Shown piece by piece: positions 1-8,029 of a DNA stretch of 64,000 bases (position 1 is the first letter of the stretch; every line of letters begins with the position of its first letter). A model generated the notes under the pieces. It was given only the letters and a program-made list of their open reading frames with translations, was not told the DNA's origin and did not search any database. The translations under genes and the position numbers were made by a program. The DNA comes from Sphingobacterium sp. B16(2022) (lineage in GTDB: Bacteria; Bacteroidota; Bacteroidia; Sphingobacteriales; Sphingobacteriaceae). The stretch is taken from contig NZ_JAAUVN010000003.1 in assembly GCF_012030425.1 (NCBI RefSeq), positions 62,001-126,000 of the forward strand, read 5' to 3'.

Positions 1-166
1 ATGTCCAACAGAATGTATCACGATGACAAATCAATATGACCGCAGTTCAACGAAATTAACGGATCTGATTTATGGATTTTCGGATATGACCGACGATCAA
101 GTTGCGCAAAGAAAATCTGAATGGACCAAATTTCAAGCTGAAAAGGAGGCAGCAAAATCAAAATAA
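1..166 (+). CDS. nuoI: NADH-quinone oxidoreductase subunit I, 3' end
   Basis: Only the last 54 residues are in the window. The reading frame opens with CPTECI, the end of the second 4Fe-4S cluster motif of the ferredoxin-like NuoI subunit, which passes electrons along the peripheral arm of complex I towards NuoB. The rest is a charged C-terminal tail that is poorly conserved in the family. The stop codon TAA shares one base with the nuoJ start (TAATG), as expected inside a translationally coupled nuo operon. The identification rests on the cysteine motif plus the following nuoJKLMN order, and is firm although partial. Confidence 0.9.
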   Translation, partial: CPTECITMTNQYDRSSTKLTDLIYGFSDMTDDQVAQRKSEWTKFQAEKEAAKSK

Positions 167-714
167 TGACTTTAGAGCTTTTTTTATTTTATGCTTTTGC
201 ACTTTTAGCTGTAGGTTCTGCCTTATTAGTAGTAAGCTTAAAAAATATAGCACGCGCGCTATTTTTATTTTTTGTTGTTTTATTTGCTATGGCCGGACTT
301 TACTTATTTGCTTTAGCAGACTTTGTTGCTATTACGCAAATCATGGTATATGTAGGCGGTGTATTAATCTTATTGCTTTTTGCATTTATGCTTTCTAACA
401 AAGAGCTGTTGCAAGATTTACAGCAAACAACAGGTTCTTTATTCTCCCTACCGACATGGAAGGTGCTACCTGTTGCTCTCGCCTTTTTTGGAGTCATGAT
501 TTTTGGCATTCTGGAATGGCAAGAATCTTTCCCAGCTTGGATGGCAACAGCTATCCAAAATAATACGGTTATCAAAAGTACAGACAATAATATCCATCAA
601 TTAGGTATTAAGTTTATGACCCAGTACGTGCTTCCATTTGAAGTTATTTCCATCTTTTTGATGATGGCTTTGATCGGAGCATCACATCTTTCACGAAAGG
701 ATTTACAAAAATGA
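166..714 (+). CDS. nuoJ: NADH-quinone oxidoreductase subunit J
   Basis: A 182-residue membrane subunit of respiratory complex I. About five hydrophobic segments are visible. The third, around residues 54-76, carries the family pattern ITQIMVYVGGVLILLLFAF, the TM3 region that contains the pi-bulge involved in coupling quinone reduction to proton movement. The C-terminal part is more hydrophilic and ends in one more membrane helix. The ATG overlaps the nuoI stop by one base and the TGA overlaps the nuoK start (ATGA). Length and gene order match the family. Confidence 0.95.
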   Translation: MTLELFLFYAFALLAVGSALLVVSLKNIARALFLFFVVLFAMAGLYLFALADFVAITQIMVYVGGVLILLLFAFMLSNKELLQDLQQTTGSLFSLPTWKVLPVALAFFGVMIFGILEWQESFPAWMATAIQNNTVIKSTDNNIHQLGIKFMTQYVLPFEVISIFLMMALIGASHLSRKDLQK

Positions 715-1016
715 TCACCTTAACACACTTTCTAGTTGTCTCGGCCTGTATTTTTTGTATTGGCCTATATGCTGTTCTTGCAAAGAAGAACGCCATTATG
801 ATTTTAGTTGGCATTGAATTGATGATCAATGCGGCTATCCTCAATTTTGTAGCTTTCGGAAAGTATGATAAAATTAATTATGGGGGCCAAATATTTGCAC
901 TGTTTGCCATCGTACTTGCTGCGGCTGCTGTTGCAGTTGGATTGGCCATCATTTTAAATGTATACCGACAATACAGAAGCATTAATCCGGATCAAATTCG
1001 TGAATTAAAAGACTAG
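711..1016 (+). CDS. nuoK: NADH-quinone oxidoreductase subunit K
   Basis: A 101-residue, three-helix membrane subunit of complex I, homologous to Mrp antiporter subunit C. The essential TM2 glutamate is present at residue 36 in GIELMINA, the same number as in E. coli. The TM3 position that is Glu72 in E. coli is alanine here (LAAAAVAVGL, Ala72), so the second intramembrane carboxylate of the textbook subunit is missing. The start overlaps the end of nuoJ by four bases and nuoL begins two bases after the stop, so translation is probably coupled. Confidence 0.95.
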   Translation: MITLTHFLVVSACIFCIGLYAVLAKKNAIMILVGIELMINAAILNFVAFGKYDKINYGGQIFALFAIVLAAAAVAVGLAIILNVYRQYRSINPDQIRELKD

Positions 1017-1018
1017 CA

Positions 1019-3061
1019 TTGAACTATTTATTTGACATATCACCCATTAATACAGCATTGTTTGCTTTGGCAATGCCTTTGCTGGCTTTTCTATATCAGG
1101 CTGTTGTTGGTAAAAAAGATCGATCTGGCCTTGTTGGTACAGCGGCGATCATTTTAAGCTTCATCTTTAGTTTATTTACATTTCTCGATGTCTGGAACGC
1201 AATGCCATTATCTTCTGAGATCAGATGGTTTACAATAGGAAATACAACTTTTACAGTTGGTCTATTGCTGAATAACCTCAGCTCTTTGATGCTACTATTA
1301 GTTTCGACAATAGCGGTTCCGGTGCATATTTATTCTAAATCATATATGCACGATGATACCGGCATACATCGTTATTGGATGTATCTCAGTCTATTTTGCT
1401 TCGCAATGCTCGGGCTTGTCATCATGAACAATTTACTGCTTATGTATGTGTTCTGGGAACTTGTCGGGTTTGCATCTTATCTATTAATTGGATTCTGGTA
1501 TACGAAGGATGCTGCCGTGCAAGCAAATAAGAAGGCTTTTTTAGTCAACCGAATCGGTGATTTGGGCTTCTTGATCGGCATAGCGATTGTCTACGCTCAA
1601 TTTGGATCCCTCAATCTGATCAATCTATTTGGAAATGATGGACTTATCGCTAATACTAGTATTGAAAACGGCCTATGGATATCTCCACACAATAGTATGG
1701 ATGCGATCTGGTTAACGATTACTGGCCTTGCATTTTTCTTAGGAGCGATGGCAAAATCAGCCCAATTTCCATTACATGTCTGGCTACCTGATGCTATGGA
1801 GGGACCTACATCTGTTTCATCTTTAATACATGCTGCGACCATGGTGGCTGCCGGTGTATTTTTAATGAGTACTTTATTTCCCTTATTCAACGAAACAGTC
1901 CTTTTGACTATTGCTATCATTGGTACCATCACTGCTACTACTGCTGCATATTTTGCTTTGGGACAATATGACATCAAAAAAATACTTGCTTTTTCGACAA
2001 TTTCCCAATTGGGTTATATGATGGTGGGAATAGGTATCGGCACCTGGGATGCGGCTATGTTTCATTTATTGACACATGCTTTTTTCAAGTGTTTATTATT
2101 CTTATGTGCTGGGGCTGTTATCCATGAAATGGCACATCTGAAAGCGCATAGCAAGCATGATTTCGACCCACAGGATCTGCGCAATATGGGTGGACTTCGT
2201 CACTATATGCCACAAACATTTGTACTGATGACAGTAGCTTCCTTGGCACTTGCGGGTTTTCCGTTGACTTCGGGCTATTTATCAAAAGATAGTATCATTA
2301 TTTCTGCATTCGAATGGGCATCAACAAAAGGAGCTTTGTTTCAGATCGTGCCAGTGACATTGATTATCGTCAGTATTATGACTTCATTTTATATTGGACG
2401 TCTAATTTTTAAGGCCTTCTTTTCGGAACTGCGTATCAAAAATCTATTGGGATCATCTATACATTTGAGTGAATCGCCTAAGCTCATGCTTTGGCCAATG
2501 TATTTCCTAGGCATATGCTGTTTCTTTCCTCTATTTTCGATCAATCCAATTTCCTATCATGACTCGTGGATAATGGATGGATTACTGGTCGATTACCCTT
2601 ACGAAGCAAATCATCTTGCCCATCTGGTTATTCCTGTATTACTAACAGTCGGTGCATTATCAGTGTGGATATTAGGATGGAAATGGTATGCAAAAGGTCA
2701 ATATCCACTAAATGAAAATAGTCTTGCAAACCGGTTATCCTTGCATCAGGGATATCTGAATTCATTTAATGAAACAATTATTGTCAACAGTATTTTGAAA
2801 TTAAGTGCTCTATCCTATTGGTTAGATCGAAATATTGTTGATGGTTTTATACACAGCTTAACAAAATTGATCCAGCAGCTCGCGCATTTGAGTCATTGGC
2901 TTGATAAACATATTGTTGATGGTTTAGTTAATGCTATTGGAAAATTCGCTCTTCTGTTAGGAACTTTTGTGCGTTCACCCCAAAATGGGAGACTACAGAC
3001 TTATTTATATTCTGTATTCTTACTTGTTATAGTTGGTTTAATTTATCTTTTATTACGTTAG
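1019..3061 (+). CDS. nuoL: NADH-quinone oxidoreductase subunit L (TTG start)
   Basis: A 680-residue antiporter-like proton-pumping subunit at the distal end of the complex I membrane arm. Seen: the TM5 glutamate (FWELVGF, Glu147), the TM7 lysine followed by the family signature KSAQFPLHVWLPDAMEGPT (from residue 246), and many hydrophobic segments. The start is TTG, two bases after nuoK. The next in-frame ATG is codon 19 and would remove the residues ahead of the conserved PLLAF, so TTG is preferred. Near the C-terminus a short unit, WLD(R/K)xIVDG, occurs twice about 26 residues apart, an internal tandem duplication before the last helix. Confidence 0.95.
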   Translation: MNYLFDISPINTALFALAMPLLAFLYQAVVGKKDRSGLVGTAAIILSFIFSLFTFLDVWNAMPLSSEIRWFTIGNTTFTVGLLLNNLSSLMLLLVSTIAVPVHIYSKSYMHDDTGIHRYWMYLSLFCFAMLGLVIMNNLLLMYVFWELVGFASYLLIGFWYTKDAAVQANKKAFLVNRIGDLGFLIGIAIVYAQFGSLNLINLFGNDGLIANTSIENGLWISPHNSMDAIWLTITGLAFFLGAMAKSAQFPLHVWLPDAMEGPTSVSSLIHAATMVAAGVFLMSTLFPLFNETVLLTIAIIGTITATTAAYFALGQYDIKKILAFSTISQLGYMMVGIGIGTWDAAMFHLLTHAFFKCLLFLCAGAVIHEMAHLKAHSKHDFDPQDLRNMGGLRHYMPQTFVLMTVASLALAGFPLTSGYLSKDSIIISAFEWASTKGALFQIVPVTLIIVSIMTSFYIGRLIFKAFFSELRIKNLLGSSIHLSESPKLMLWPMYFLGICCFFPLFSINPISYHDSWIMDGLLVDYPYEANHLAHLVIPVLLTVGALSVWILGWKWYAKGQYPLNENSLANRLSLHQGYLNSFNETIIVNSILKLSALSYWLDRNIVDGFIHSLTKLIQQLAHLSHWLDKHIVDGLVNAIGKFALLLGTFVRSPQNGRLQTYLYSVFLLVIVGLIYLLLR

Positions 3062-3064
3062 AAA

Positions 3065-4666
3065 ATGCCTACACTATCCTTATTAATCTTTTTACCTCTA
3101 CTAGCGACAGCGATTATATTAGCACTTCCTAGTCGATTCAAGGATGCTTATAAATATATTGCCCTTGCTATAACTGCTATTCAGTTTCTATTGGCAGGAA
3201 TGGCCTACTTCTCGTTTAATCCAACGGCAACAGGTATCAATACACTTGAAGGATATCAATTGGTAGAGCAACTGCCGTGGATTCGCTTGGATCTTGGAAC
3301 TGTTGGTAAACTGGAGATTGACTACCTACTTGGTGTAGACGGGATTTCTATGCCTTTATTGGTTCTAAGTGCATTTGTCATGCTAATGGCAATTGGCGCT
3401 TCTTGGAATATCCAGAAAAGTCTTAAGGGGTATTTTGCCTTACTTATGCTTCTGAATATGGCGGTCATCGGTATATTCTGTGCTTTAGACTTCTTCTTAT
3501 TCTATTTATTTTATGAGGTGATGTTACTCCCTTTGTACTTCCTCATCGGAATCTGGGGTGGCGAGCGAAGAGAATATGCTGCCATGAAGTTTTTCATTTA
3601 TACATTATTCGGTTCTGTTTTCATGCTCTTGGTCATAGTAGGTCTTTACTTCTCGGTGATCAATCCTGTTACAGGTGCTCATACCTTTAGCATGATCCAT
3701 ATGATGAATCCGGACAATTATGTAGAAGGTTCTATTTTTGCACTGGATGGTTATCAGGAGATTTTTGGTATATCAGCCCGTCTGATTGGATTTATCGTAC
3801 TTTTCTTTGCTTTTGCTATTAAAGTTCCTATTGTCCCGCTACATACCTGGTTGCCTGATGCGCACGTGGAAGCTCCGACACCCGTTTCTATTATCCTAGC
3901 GGGTATCTTATTAAAAATTGGGGGATATGGTATCATCCGCGTTTGTTTCAGCATCTTCCCTGATGCTGCAGCCACTAGTAACTGGTGGCTGGGTCTTATC
4001 GGGGTGATTTCGATCTTATATGGCGCCTTTAATGCATTAGCACAAAAAGATTTGAAACGAATGATTGCTTATTCTTCTGTATCCCATATGGGATTTGTGC
4101 TCTTGGGCTTAGCTTCTTTTACTGCAGAGGGTATTTCGGGAGCAATGTTTCAGATGATTAGTCATGGTTTTCTATCTGCGGCCTTATTTTTCTTGGTCGG
4201 TGTTATCTACGACCGTGTACATGACCGTTACATTCCACATTTTAGAGGATTGGCCAGTATTATGCCTAAATATACTGCTTATATAGCTATTGCATTTTTT
4301 GCTTCTTTAGGTTTACCTGGTTTCTCTGCATTTATTGCAGAGGCGTTTGTGATTATCGGAACATTTAATTCAGCAAGTTTAGGTACTGGTCTCCCAAGAT
4401 GGATGGCTATAGCTGGATCTATTGGAATCCTAATGAGTGCGGCCTATCTGTTATGGACATTACAAAGAATGTTTTTTGGAGAAACAAGATTAAAAGGTGG
4501 AGATTCTTGGCAACAGGCCTTAGTCGATCTTTCCGTTAGGGAACAACTGGTCTTGTTCCCGACTTTAGCACTTGCTCTACTTTTAGGAATATGTCCTTTT
4601 ATTATATTCGACCAAATGAATGCTTCTGTCATCAATTTGGTTTCCTTTATTCAACAGTATAACTAA
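3065..4666 (+). CDS. nuoM: NADH-quinone oxidoreductase subunit M
   Basis: A 533-residue antiporter-like membrane subunit of complex I. Key proton-channel positions are visible: Glu151 in YEVMLLPLYFLIG (TM5) and the TM7 lysine in FAIKVPIVPLHTWLPDAHVE, the classic NuoM/ND4 signature. TM8 and TM12 patterns (LKRMIAYSSVSHMGF) are also present. It starts three bases after the nuoL stop and nuoN follows four bases after its own stop, so it belongs to the same operon. Length is normal for the family. Confidence 0.95.
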   Translation: MPTLSLLIFLPLLATAIILALPSRFKDAYKYIALAITAIQFLLAGMAYFSFNPTATGINTLEGYQLVEQLPWIRLDLGTVGKLEIDYLLGVDGISMPLLVLSAFVMLMAIGASWNIQKSLKGYFALLMLLNMAVIGIFCALDFFLFYLFYEVMLLPLYFLIGIWGGERREYAAMKFFIYTLFGSVFMLLVIVGLYFSVINPVTGAHTFSMIHMMNPDNYVEGSIFALDGYQEIFGISARLIGFIVLFFAFAIKVPIVPLHTWLPDAHVEAPTPVSIILAGILLKIGGYGIIRVCFSIFPDAAATSNWWLGLIGVISILYGAFNALAQKDLKRMIAYSSVSHMGFVLLGLASFTAEGISGAMFQMISHGFLSAALFFLVGVIYDRVHDRYIPHFRGLASIMPKYTAYIAIAFFASLGLPGFSAFIAEAFVIIGTFNSASLGTGLPRWMAIAGSIGILMSAAYLLWTLQRMFFGETRLKGGDSWQQALVDLSVREQLVLFPTLALALLLGICPFIIFDQMNASVINLVSFIQQYN

Positions 4667-4670
4667 AAAC

Positions 4671-6161
4671 ATGGCCGCATTTGCTTCATCAATTTCGTCA
4701 ATTTTAGACCATATCATAGTAAGTATCCCTTTATTCAAGCCGGAACTTGCACTCATGATTGCTTTTGTATGCAGTATATTTTGCAGTTTATTTATAGACC
4801 GAATTTGGAAACAGAGTTCATTTGCTATTACCATAATCGGTTTATTACTTAGTTTATATTTCCTTTTTGATCAGAATAGCCTACTTACTGGTGAATCTGG
4901 ATTTTTTGAGATGATCAAAATTGATAAATTATCTATTTTATCCCGAATCATCTTATCGCTATCAACTATACTTATAGCTGTATTCATCCAGCAACGTTTT
5001 TCAAATCAGATCCGTCCTATTGGTGATCTTTATGCAGTATTGCTCACAGCTACACTAGGACTGCACTTATTAACGATAAGCAGCAACTGGTTGCTGATTT
5101 TTATAGCGATTGAAACTTTATCGATCAGCTCGTACGTCATGGTCGGATATTTCTCTAAAACGAAATTTGAGGCTGAAGCGGCAATGAAATATGTTTTATT
5201 TGGCTCCATCTGTGCAGCGGTCATGCTGTATGGTCTATCACTTATTTACGGTTTCACGGGAAACTTAAATTTTGATAGCCAGCAACATATCCAGGGACTT
5301 ATTGAAGCTCCAAAAGTCATGACCTGTATTGCATTTCTGTTTTTACTAACCGGAATTGGTTTTAAATTAAGCTTTGCCCCTTTTCATGTGTGGAGTCCTG
5401 ATGTTTATCAAGGTGCTCCGACCCCGATAACTGCCTATCTATCAACAGTGCCAAAAATTGGTGCACTGGTTCTGTTATCACGTTTACTGGCGAGCTGGAC
5501 TGCTAGCCCATTCTTCTACTCAGAGTTCTTAATCTCCGTTATCATCATCATTGCAATCGCTACAATGCTTATCGGAAATCTAGCCGCATTAAAGCAAAAA
5601 GATATTAAAAGAATGATGGCCTATTCTTCGATTGGTCATACTGGTATACTCTTGATGGTGGCTCTTGTTTATATTGACAACGATCCTAATGTTCTATTAT
5701 TTTATCTGGCAATCTATGCTTTGATGAATATCGCAGTCTTTTTATTTATTGATCAACTGGAACAAGGTCTTGAAAGCACCACTATTGAATCTTATAAAGG
5801 TTTGGGTAAAAAATACCCGGTGATATTTGTGAGCTTCTCTATTCTGTTGATCTCACTAATCGGACTCCCTCCTACTGCGGGATTTATCGGAAAACTTCTG
5901 GTATTTTCTAAGGTGTTTGAACAGTACCAGACGTTAAATGAAATACCTTTATTATTCCTACTTATTGTAGGAGCCTTAACTTCTGTGATCTCGTTATTCT
6001 TTTATTTTAAAATTCCACTACTTGCATTTTTAAGAGATAGTGACACGGCTATAGCGTTACCAAAGTTCAACAGATTTTTAGTTCTTATAGCTGTTTCGAT
6101 CAGTATTTTGGTTGTACTCCTCGGAATATATCCAGGTCTGCTTTTAGATTTATTAAAATAG
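4671..6161 (+). CDS. nuoN: NADH-quinone oxidoreductase subunit N
   Basis: A 496-residue third antiporter-like subunit of complex I, and the last gene of the nuo operon. Conserved stretches are visible: the TM7 segment around FKLSFAPFHVWSPDVYQGAPTP and KQKDIKRMMAYSSIGHTG. An ATG at 4620 is in frame but would overlap nuoM by 47 bases. The ATG at 4671 gives MAAFASS and the usual four-base gap, so it is chosen. After the stop there is 157 bp before the next gene, with a weak hairpin at 6202-6221 that lacks a T run. Confidence 0.93.
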   Translation: MAAFASSISSILDHIIVSIPLFKPELALMIAFVCSIFCSLFIDRIWKQSSFAITIIGLLLSLYFLFDQNSLLTGESGFFEMIKIDKLSILSRIILSLSTILIAVFIQQRFSNQIRPIGDLYAVLLTATLGLHLLTISSNWLLIFIAIETLSISSYVMVGYFSKTKFEAEAAMKYVLFGSICAAVMLYGLSLIYGFTGNLNFDSQQHIQGLIEAPKVMTCIAFLFLLTGIGFKLSFAPFHVWSPDVYQGAPTPITAYLSTVPKIGALVLLSRLLASWTASPFFYSEFLISVIIIIAIATMLIGNLAALKQKDIKRMMAYSSIGHTGILLMVALVYIDNDPNVLLFYLAIYALMNIAVFLFIDQLEQGLESTTIESYKGLGKKYPVIFVSFSILLISLIGLPPTAGFIGKLLVFSKVFEQYQTLNEIPLLFLLIVGALTSVISLFFYFKIPLLAFLRDSDTAIALPKFNRFLVLIAVSISILVVLLGIYPGLLLDLLK

Positions 6162-6284
6162 GCTTCCAAATTATTCTTTCATCAATTAAGAAGTTCTTTT
6201 CGGGTATAGCAGCTAATACCCTAACAGCATTTCCTAAAACAGATTCTGGCAAATAAATTTGTTTTAGATATGACGCAATTAAGA

Positions 6285-6314
6285 TTGTAAATAAAACAAA
6301 TTTATCTAAGTTTG
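6285..6314 (+). promoter_or_regulatory. Bacteroidota-type promoter before the DUF4254-GT9 operon
   Basis: A TTG (-33 element) at 6285-6287, a 19-base spacer and TAAGTTTG (6307-6314) match the Bacteroidota consensus TTG...TAnnTTTG. The -7 box ends four bases before the ATG at 6319, so the transcript would be leaderless or nearly so. The surrounding 40 bp (6277-6316) recurs at 43499-43538 with 37 identical positions, in front of another glycosyltransferase gene. The promoter itself is well supported by this duplication; the transcription start is inferred. Confidence 0.75.
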
Positions 6315-6318
6315 TACT

Positions 6319-6924
6319 ATGATAAGTGCATTAGCTAACACTATTTTTCAACGTGCAATCGCAGATTATCACGTTGAAAACGAAATTGATCAAGTTATTC
6401 AAAACCCTTTTGAGTCGTCATCATTGGAACATTTACTGTATATGAAATGTTGGATTGATACCGTACAATGGCATATGGAAGATGTGGTCAGAAATCCTGA
6501 AATCGATCCTAAGGTAGGTTTATACTGGAAAAGAAGAATCGATGAATCCAATCAGCATCGTACAGATACTGTGGAATATATAGACAGCTACTATCTATTG
6601 AAATTTCAAGATGTTACTCCAAACGAAGATGCTAAAATCAACACAGAAAGTCCTGCTTGGGCAATTGACAGATTGTCGATACTAGCTTTAAAAATCTATC
6701 ATATGGAGCAAGAGACTTTACGTAATGATGTAGCACCGAGCCATATCGATGCTTGTCAAATTAAATTGAATATTCTTTTAGAACAACGTGTTGATCTCTC
6801 TCAGAGTATTGATGAATTGCTTTCTGATATCCAAGCTGGAAAAAAATACATGAAAGTCTATAAACAGATGAAGATGTATAACGATCCGAGTTTAAATCCT
6901 GTATTGTATCAAGCATCAAAATAA
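6319..6924 (+). CDS. DUF4254 family protein
   Basis: A 201-residue soluble, mostly helical protein that I recognise as DUF4254, a Bacteroidota family of unknown biochemical role, commonly found beside a GT9 glycosyltransferase. Seen: no signal peptide or membrane helix; a conserved-looking central part (LYMKCWIDTVQWHMED, GLYWKRRIDESNQHR); and a highly charged helical C-terminal half. The stop overlaps the start of the GT9 gene by one base (TAATG), so the two are translationally coupled. A role as partner or regulator of the GT9 enzyme in LPS core assembly is inference from this coupling. It starts almost at the predicted transcription start. Confidence 0.85.
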   Translation: MISALANTIFQRAIADYHVENEIDQVIQNPFESSSLEHLLYMKCWIDTVQWHMEDVVRNPEIDPKVGLYWKRRIDESNQHRTDTVEYIDSYYLLKFQDVTPNEDAKINTESPAWAIDRLSILALKIYHMEQETLRNDVAPSHIDACQIKLNILLEQRVDLSQSIDELLSDIQAGKKYMKVYKQMKMYNDPSLNPVLYQASK

Positions 6925-7949
6925 TGTCTTTACCATCCAAAATAATTGTTACGCGCTTCTCTGCCATGGGAGATGTTGCCATGGTTGCTTCAGTCTTGAA
7001 GGAATTTGTGCAACAGTACCCTGCTGTAACGATTATTATGGTAACCCGTCCACCTTTTAAGGCTTTTTTTGAAGGTATTCCGAATGTACAATTCCATCCT
7101 TTTAATCCCAAAGAACAACATAAGGGTTTAAAAGGTATTGTCAATCTAAAAAGAGAATTAACTTCTTATGGTGCCGATGCAGTTGCTGATCTACATTTTA
7201 ATTTAAGATCTCGAATTTTAGCAGTTCTTTTTAAAGTATCGGGACTTGTGGTCAAGCAATTGGACAAAGGCCGAAAAGAAAAAAAAGCACTTACCCGATT
7301 TCAAAATAAGGTTTTGAAACCGTTAAAACCGACTGTTGAACGTTATGCCGATGTATTTCGTGATCTTGGTTTTAAATTTATATTGCAGAATAAATTAGAG
7401 CCTACTAAGTTGGCATTACCCAACTTAGCACATGCTTTATTTTCGGATGATGAAAGCAGAAAAATTGGAATCGCCCCATTTGCACAACACCCCTATAAAG
7501 TCTTTCCTCTTCCAAAAATGCAGGAAGTAATTGCTTTCTTATCCCAGAACAACTTTGACATATTCATATTTGGCGGAGGGAAATTGGAACAAGCACAAGC
7601 TGAAAAATGGCAAGCACTATATCCCAGTGTCCACAGTACAATTGGTCGTTTCAATCTTAAAGAAGAACTTGCTATTATTTCTAATTTAGACTTAATGATC
7701 AGTATGGATTCTTCAGGTATGCATATGGCTTCTTTAATGGGTGTTCGTTGCTTGTCGGTGTGGGGTGCTACCCACCCTTTTGCGGGATTTCTTGGTTATG
7801 GACAATCCATAAAAGATTGTGTTCAGGTAGAACATCCTAATAGACCAAATTCAATATATGGGAATAAGCCCTGTGATTGTGATGGTAAGGAAGCAATTGA
7901 TTTAGTCTCTTCGGAAATGATTATTAACAAAATAAAACAAATTATCTAA
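6924..7949 (+). CDS. Glycosyltransferase family 9 (heptosyltransferase-like)
   Basis: A 341-residue GT-B enzyme of family GT9, the family of LPS heptosyltransferases (WaaC, WaaF, WaaQ). Seen: an N-terminal Rossmann start (KIIVTRFSAMGDVAMVASVL) where the SAMGD pattern replaces the usual SSIGD or SALGD loop, and a C-terminal donor-site region with ISMDSSGMHMASLMGVRCLSVWGATHP-type residues (positions about 256-281). That pattern matches the D-SG-MH-A-A signature of heptosyltransferases. It is coupled to the DUF4254 gene. It probably adds a sugar to the lipid A-core region on the cytoplasmic face; donor and acceptor cannot be read from the sequence. Confidence 0.9.
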   Translation: MSLPSKIIVTRFSAMGDVAMVASVLKEFVQQYPAVTIIMVTRPPFKAFFEGIPNVQFHPFNPKEQHKGLKGIVNLKRELTSYGADAVADLHFNLRSRILAVLFKVSGLVVKQLDKGRKEKKALTRFQNKVLKPLKPTVERYADVFRDLGFKFILQNKLEPTKLALPNLAHALFSDDESRKIGIAPFAQHPYKVFPLPKMQEVIAFLSQNNFDIFIFGGGKLEQAQAEKWQALYPSVHSTIGRFNLKEELAIISNLDLMISMDSSGMHMASLMGVRCLSVWGATHPFAGFLGYGQSIKDCVQVEHPNRPNSIYGNKPCDCDGKEAIDLVSSEMIINKIKQII

Positions 7950-8029
7950 ATTTGAATTTACAGATAATCGAATAATACTTTTACCCACTTTAAGTAACAT
8001 CTAAAATAAGACAATATACAAGTAATAAA

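Noticed and set aside
102..398. 98-codon plus-strand frame across the nuoI-nuoJ junction
   Set aside because: Overlaps two certain genes in another frame and gives a Cys/Phe-rich string with no pattern.
1597..1977. 126-codon minus-strand frame inside nuoL
   Set aside because: Shadow of the conserved core of nuoL.
4620..4670. Longer nuoN starting 47 bases inside nuoM
   Set aside because: The ATG at 4671 gives a standard gap to nuoM and a plausible NuoN N-terminus.
6202..6221. GGGTAT...ATACCC hairpin after nuoN as terminator
   Set aside because: Short stem, no T run on either side.
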